Source: CAYSAQ01 sp964429235
GTDB taxonomy: Bacteria > Margulisbacteria > Riflemargulisbacteria > GWF2-35-9 > DYQY01
Length of the DNA stretch: 64,000 bases
Assembly: GCA_964429235.1 (NCBI GenBank)
Contig: CAYSAQ010000004.1
Span: forward strand, 1-64,000
Reading direction: 5' to 3'
Shown: piece after piece, positions 59,990 to 64,000 of the stretch
Layout of the letters: each line of letters opens with the position of its first letter
Position numbering within the stretch: position 1 is the first letter of the stretch
Program-made: the position numbers and the translations under genes
The notes under the pieces: generated by a model
The model's database searches: none
What the model saw: only the letters and a program-made list of their open reading frames with translations
What the model was told of the DNA's origin: nothing

Positions 59990-61063
59990 ATGAACAACTT
60001 TCTTCTATCCCTAGGCATTAAACCAATGCAAATAAACGAATCACTGGCTTACCCAGACCTATCACTAGGTCTTATTACCAGTCAGCATCGCAATATCTAC
60101 AAAACAATAACCGAAGCTGGTGAGAAACTTGCTAAAGTATCTGGCAAATTTGACTATGATGCTTTGTCTAAGGAAGCATATCCTGTTGTTGGTGATTGGG
60201 TGTTGGTAAACGATACAGGCTCTGATGCTAATGAAATAATCATCCAAAGAGTAATAGAGAGAAACACCTCTCTAAAACGTAAAGCCTCTGGTTCTGGTCA
60301 AGAAGTGCAAATAATGGCTGCCAATGTAGATATAGGCTTTATCTGTACTTCTCTTAATAGAGACTTCAACCTACGTCGTGTAGAACGTTATCTAACTGTT
60401 GTTTGGGATAGTGGCGCAAGTCCTGTGATTATTCTTACAAAATCAGATCTTTGTGAAGATGTAGAAGTCAAATTTCGAGAGATAGAACAAATCGCACCAG
60501 GTGTTGATATTATTGTTACAACAAAAGACGATCTTACAACTATCGAGAAATTAAAGACTTATTTGGCTTCAGGGGTCATTGCTGTGTTTTTAGGCTCATC
60601 AGGGGTAGGGAAGTCTACTCTTATCAATAAACTCGCAGAAAAAGAGATTCTAAGGACCAGTGAGACGAGACAGGACGGCAAGGGAAGGCATACAACTACG
60701 CATCGCGAACTAATCCAGCTAGAATCAGGTGGAATTGTTATCGATACTCCAGGTCTAAGAGAGATACAGATAGATTCAGCCGACATCTCAAAAACATATC
60801 TAGATATAGATGAACTAGCCAAGGCATGTCAGTTTGTAGACTGTCAGCATGCTAGCGAACCAGGTTGTGCTGTAAGAGCTGCTATAGAGAATGGTGATAT
60901 TACAGTTGGTCGGCTGGAAAGCTACAACAAACAATTAAAAGAAGCTTCTTATCAGTCATTAGATGCTCGAAGTATCGAAGATAAAAAAATGACTGCCATG
61001 TTTGGTGGTAAAAACAAAATAAAAAAAATGAAAAACGAAATAAAGCAGCGTAAAGGATATTAA
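59990..61063 (+). CDS. rsgA: ribosome small-subunit GTPase RsgA
   Basis: 357 residues: an N-terminal OB fold (VVGDWVLVN), the circularly permuted GTPase with G4 LTKSDLC before G1 GSSGVGKSTLINKL (about 202-215) and G3 DTPG, and a C-terminal zinc site CQFVDCQHASEPGCAV. The RNA-maturation GTPase acting late in 30S assembly. The ATG is 4 bases after the deaminase stop with no Shine-Dalgarno, so translational coupling is likely. The Lys-rich C-terminus is common in the family. Confidence 0.93.
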   Translation: MNNFLLSLGIKPMQINESLAYPDLSLGLITSQHRNIYKTITEAGEKLAKVSGKFDYDALSKEAYPVVGDWVLVNDTGSDANEIIIQRVIERNTSLKRKASGSGQEVQIMAANVDIGFICTSLNRDFNLRRVERYLTVVWDSGASPVIILTKSDLCEDVEVKFREIEQIAPGVDIIVTTKDDLTTIEKLKTYLASGVIAVFLGSSGVGKSTLINKLAEKEILRTSETRQDGKGRHTTTHRELIQLESGGIVIDTPGLREIQIDSADISKTYLDIDELAKACQFVDCQHASEPGCAVRAAIENGDITVGRLESYNKQLKEASYQSLDARSIEDKKMTAMFGGKNKIKKMKNEIKQRKGY

Positions 61064-61129
61064 GGCAACAGCCTGACATCTCTACCGATTCTATGTTAGG
61101 CTAAGTATAACTACATAAGGAGGCTCTCT

Positions 61130-61399
61130 ATGTTAAATGTAACGGAAAATGCTCTAATTCAATTAAAATCTTTCTTGCTAGAAAACGAAGTCCCAGAAGA
61201 CAAAATGATAAGGCTGATACTTATTGATAATAAAAATTTTGATTTAGTAACAGACATAGCTTATGAAGATGATCATGTTGAACGATTAGGCGATGAAGAA
61301 ATACTTGTTATTCAAGATACTCTTTATGGTGCATTAGAATCTCATGATTTGGATTTTAACAAAAAAGGCGAGATGACAATCATTAAGAGAGAAGAGTAA
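61130..61399 (+). CDS. HesB/IscA-like protein without cysteines
   Basis: 89 residues following the A-type Fe-S carrier pattern: MLNVTENALIQLKSFL at the start, a central beta region, then DEEILVIQDTLYGALESHDLDF matching the family's IDxxsxxyLxgxxIDF segment. All cysteines are absent, including those that bind clusters in IscA. So it is not a normal Fe-S carrier; a regulatory or structural role is possible. Strong ATAAGGAGG precedes the ATG. Confidence 0.75.
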   Translation: MLNVTENALIQLKSFLLENEVPEDKMIRLILIDNKNFDLVTDIAYEDDHVERLGDEEILVIQDTLYGALESHDLDFNKKGEMTIIKREE

Positions 61400-61403
61400 T
61401 AAC

Positions 61404-62597
61404 TTACTCTTTCTTTTTTGCTATTAGCTTTAACCCAAGAGGTGTTATTAACGTTGTCGCCATTGCCATAAATACTAATATAGAAACATAGTTATCACTT
61501 AATATTCCTAGCTCCATGCCAATAACAACTAATACTATTTCAACCATACCACGACCATTCATTCCTAATCCGATTATAAGTGAATCTCTGTTACTAAAAC
61601 CTGTTAATTTAGCAAACAAAGCAGCACCAAATACTTTTCCTACTATTGCACCAATGGTTAGGATAACAAGGAAGAGAAAATCCACTGTAAATAATATATT
61701 CAGATCAACGTGAAATGATAATGTTAGGAAAAAGATAGGTCCTAAGAACCCGTAACTAATAACATACATAGTATCAAATAGCTTTTTGTATAAATCAGTA
61801 GATTCCATTATTTCATCTCGTACAAATATCCCCGCCATAAACACACCAATAATAAAGTGAAGCCCAACAACCTCTGCAAAGAATCCAAAGATAAGCGCTA
61901 CCATAAGGCTGAACGTAAAGCCACTACCACCTTTATGTGAAAAGAATGTCTTAAGTTTTGGAAACATATAATAACCAAAAGGAACAGTTACGCTAAAAAA
62001 TACTATTATTCCTAAAAGTGTAATAGTTAATGAACCGAAATCAACTTTTCCTATTTTGGCGATACTCACAATGACTGCGAATAATATCATAGAAAAAATA
62101 TTGTCATATAAAGCAGCACTAACCATTACTGTGCCTACTTTTTTCTTTAGTAACCCTAACTCATGTAAGATTCTTGCTTTTGTTGCTATAGATGTTACAG
62201 AGATTGCCATTCCAATAAACAAACCTTGAATAACAGAGCCACCGAAATACGTTGTTATGAAATATCCAAGTATAAAAGGACCAATAGTTCCACCAAAGGC
62301 TATTAATAAGGCATTTTTGAGCTGTTTTGTAAGTTTGTTAAGATCAACTTCCATTCCTGTAAAAAACATTAGAAAGAATATCCCTAAGTCTGCTAGCCAT
62401 TCGATATGGATATCGGCTTGAATTATATTAAGCAGTGGCGGCCCCAGTATTAGACCTGCTAGCATTTCCCCAAGCATAATAGGAAGTCCTATGCGCTTAA
62501 AAAGCATGCCAACTACCCAAATTATTAATAGGAAAAATAAAAGAGTAAAGCTTGGCCCACTCATGAAGTTTGAAATGCGTTCTAAAAAAATACTCAT
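61404..62597 (-). CDS. CPA2-family Na+(K+)/H+ antiporter
   Basis: 397 residues from the ATG at 62597, which is preceded by an extended -10 (see 62606); an in-frame ATG at 62615 lies upstream of that. About 12 membrane segments with a KefB/NhaS-like pattern: MLGEMLAGLILGPPLL, FFLMFFTGMEVDLNKL, GMAISVTSIATKARIL, HFIIGVFMAGIFV and a GLGMNGRGMVEIVL segment. No cytoplasmic TrkA domain. Monovalent cation/proton exchange in the inner membrane. Confidence 0.9.
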   Translation of the reverse strand: MSIFLERISNFMSGPSFTLLFFLLIIWVVGMLFKRIGLPIMLGEMLAGLILGPPLLNIIQADIHIEWLADLGIFFLMFFTGMEVDLNKLTKQLKNALLIAFGGTIGPFILGYFITTYFGGSVIQGLFIGMAISVTSIATKARILHELGLLKKKVGTVMVSAALYDNIFSMILFAVIVSIAKIGKVDFGSLTITLLGIIVFFSVTVPFGYYMFPKLKTFFSHKGGSGFTFSLMVALIFGFFAEVVGLHFIIGVFMAGIFVRDEIMESTDLYKKLFDTMYVISYGFLGPIFFLTLSFHVDLNILFTVDFLFLVILTIGAIVGKVFGAALFAKLTGFSNRDSLIIGLGMNGRGMVEIVLVVIGMELGILSDNYVSILVFMAMATTLITPLGLKLIAKKKE

Positions 62598-62605
62598 ATA
62601 TACAA

Positions 62606-62614
62606 AGTATATCA
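62606..62614 (-). promoter_or_regulatory. extended -10 of the antiporter gene
   Basis: TGATATACT on the minus strand, 8 bases before the ATG at 62597. This supports Met7 of the longer reading as the start. Confidence 0.5.
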
Positions 62615-62670
62615 TGATTTAAATTATTAGCTTATGCCCCGCTAAACTAGACACTAAAAGATGGAAAGGT

Positions 62671-62683
62671 TAGAATAATTTAG
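62671..62683 (+). promoter_or_regulatory. -10 of the Ldh_2 gene (leaderless)
   Basis: TAGAAT at 62671-62676, 7 bases before the ATG at 62684. Confidence 0.45.
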
Positions 62684-63790
62684 ATGAGTGAGAAAACATA
62701 CAATTTACCTGCAGAATTTTTAGCAGATTTTATGATAAACGTATTTCGCAAAATAGGAGTTCCTAGATCCGAAGCAAAGGTTTGTTCCGATATCCTAATT
62801 GAATCAGATCTAAGAGGGATTGATTCCCACGGAGTAAACAGACTTAAACCTATCTATTACGACAGATACAAAAAAGGCATCCTTAATACCAAAACTAAAT
62901 TTGAAATTGTTAAAAAGACATCAACTACTGCTGTAGTAGATGGCCATAACGGCATGGGCTTTGTAATAGCAAAGAAATGCATGGATATGGCTATTAAAAA
63001 GGCAAAGAAACATGGACTTGGGATGGTTGTAGCTAGAAACTCTACCCATTTCGGTATAGCTGGTTATTATGCAACCATGGCATCTGAAGCAGGAATGATT
63101 GGCCAGGTTACTACCAATGCTAGGCCTTCTATAGCTCCTACCTTTGGTGTAGAGAACATGCTCGGAACAAATCCACTTACTTTTGGTATTCCTACTGATG
63201 AAGCTTTTCCATTTGTATTTGATTGTGCAACTTCAGTTACTCAACGTGGAAAGATTGAATATTATGATAGAACAGGAAAAGATACTCCAGAAGGTTTAGT
63301 AATAGATAGAGCAGGTAATCCTATGACGGATAGTGCTCAGATATTAAAAGATCTTGTAGCAGGACAAGCTGCTCTTGTTCCATTAGGTGGCACAGGTGAA
63401 GAAACTGGTGGATACAAAGGTTATGGGTTTGCAACTGTAGTAGAGATAATGTCTTCAGCATTACAGAGCGGTAATTTCTTATGGGCTTTATCCGGACAAA
63501 AAGATGGAAAATCAGCTCCAATAGAGCTAGGACATTCATTTCTTGCAATTAATGTAGATGCGTTTGTGGATACAGAAACTTTCAAAAAGAATACAGGTAA
63601 TGTCCTTAGAGAATTAAGAGCATCAGCCAAAGCTCCAGGACAGGAAAGAATCTATACTGCAGGTGAAAAAGAGTTCATTGCCAGACAAGAACGCGAAAAA
63701 AGTGGTATACCATTACCACCAAGCGTACAAAAAGATTTCTCTATAATGAAAGAGGAATTAAAAATCAAAATAGATTTCCCTTGGGAATAG
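62684..63790 (+). CDS. Ldh_2-family malate/L-lactate dehydrogenase
   Basis: 368 residues of the NAD(P)-dependent malate/lactate/ureidoglycolate dehydrogenase family, a fold distinct from classical Ldh. Motifs: DLRGIDSHGVNRL (His49), VVARNSTHFGIAGYYA with the catalytic His, MLGTNPLTFGIPT and GGYKGYGFATVVEIMSSAL. Substrate (malate, lactate or sulfolactate) is not decided by sequence. Confidence 0.9.
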   Translation: MSEKTYNLPAEFLADFMINVFRKIGVPRSEAKVCSDILIESDLRGIDSHGVNRLKPIYYDRYKKGILNTKTKFEIVKKTSTTAVVDGHNGMGFVIAKKCMDMAIKKAKKHGLGMVVARNSTHFGIAGYYATMASEAGMIGQVTTNARPSIAPTFGVENMLGTNPLTFGIPTDEAFPFVFDCATSVTQRGKIEYYDRTGKDTPEGLVIDRAGNPMTDSAQILKDLVAGQAALVPLGGTGEETGGYKGYGFATVVEIMSSALQSGNFLWALSGQKDGKSAPIELGHSFLAINVDAFVDTETFKKNTGNVLRELRASAKAPGQERIYTAGEKEFIARQEREKSGIPLPPSVQKDFSIMKEELKIKIDFPWE

Positions 63791-63794
63791 CTAT

Positions 63795-64000
63795 ATGCCA
63801 CATACTCTAAAAGAACTCGAAAAACATGTTTATGAATGTAATATAACCAGGACGCATCATAGGTCATTACATGGAAAATATGGATATAACCACATATTAG
63901 ATGTGAATTTAGTTGAGGAATGTCTTACATTGTATAAAGCTAAGCAGAGTAAAATTCGTATATTAGATATTGGTTGTGGAGATGGTTATGCAATTAGTCA
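63795..64000 (+). CDS. SAM-dependent methyltransferase, 5' part only
   Basis: Starts 4 bases after the Ldh_2 stop and runs off the window. The 68 visible codons include RHILDIGCGDGY-type motif I (IRILDIGCGDGYAIS), the SAM-binding loop of class I methyltransferases. Likely cotranscribed with the dehydrogenase gene. Confidence 0.7.
   Translation, partial: MPHTLKELEKHVYECNITRTHHRSLHGKYGYNHILDVNLVEECLTLYKAKQSKIRILDIGCGDGYAIS

Noticed and set aside
61069..61101. Terminator after rsgA
   Set aside because: A 10-base stem with one G-T pair and a 13-base loop is present, but no T-run follows; function unclear.

Overview
The window is AT-rich (roughly one third G+C by eye) bacterial chromosome, densely coding on both strands, with no rRNA, tRNA, CRISPR array or transposase that I can see. 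The gene set suggests a Gram-negative-type, largely fermentative, probably anaerobic bacterium: a Wzz-type polysaccharide co-polymerase, RapA, EttA, SrkA-like kinase, glutaminyl-tRNA synthetase, an indolepyruvate:ferredoxin oxidoreductase with two phenylacetate-CoA-ligase-like enzymes, and an 8Fe-type ferredoxin. I cannot name the phylum from sequence alone; an uncultured lineage is likely.

Layout. 1-4.7 kb: argJ behind a degenerate aconitase-like pair (LeuC/LeuD relatives lacking most Fe-S ligands), a patatin phospholipase and an AlbA_2 regulator. 4.9-10.8 kb: mutS-pheT-pheS on the minus strand. 10.9-15.4 kb: Wzz protein, pseudouridine synthase, a membrane protein, glnS and a DUF559 nuclease wrapped in palindromic repeats. 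15.6-22.7 kb: K+ channel, then an aryl-acid operon (paaK-like, iorA, iorB, paaK-like, tandem ACT, prmA). 22.7-26.1 kb: kinase-like protein, FMN reductase, YgjP metallopeptidase, lipoprotein. 26.2-31 kb: a sulfane-sulfur module (CoA-disulfide reductase/rhodanese/TusA/DsrE2 fusion, a frameshifted CsoR/CstR repressor with operator, a ferredoxin) and a Na+ symporter with its small partner. 31-41.7 kb: radical SAM/methyltransferase fusion, M23 peptidase, S4 protein, ABC exporter, DUF485/ActP symporter, SrkA, EngB, hemolysin III, a 7TMR-DISM receptor without output domain. 41.7-48 kb: ettA-rapA-uup. 48-55.9 kb: an accessory island with an NRPS. 56-64 kb: large NAD-glutamate dehydrogenase, a yeast-type cytosine deaminase, rsgA, a cysteine-free HesB-like protein, a CPA2 antiporter, an Ldh_2 dehydrogenase and the start of a methyltransferase.

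Three patterns cut across genes. (1) The last 57 bases of uup occur three times as diverging direct repeats (47908, 49060, 55854), all starting at the same base, bracketing two blocks of accessory DNA. This looks like tandem attachment-site duplications at the 3' end of uup, and the NRPS, a permease pair, an EF-hand protein and a Hint-domain remnant lie between them. (2) A family of composite palindromic repeats (palindromic head, variable hairpin, G-rich tail ending in TTA) sits at gene ends; its tail forms the stop codon of argJ, mutS and the ygjP-like gene, and it flanks and enters the DUF559 nuclease gene. (3) About 17 genes have a -10 element only 6-8 bases before the start codon and no Shine-Dalgarno sequence, so they are probably transcribed as leaderless mRNAs, while downstream operon genes mostly have good Shine-Dalgarno sites.
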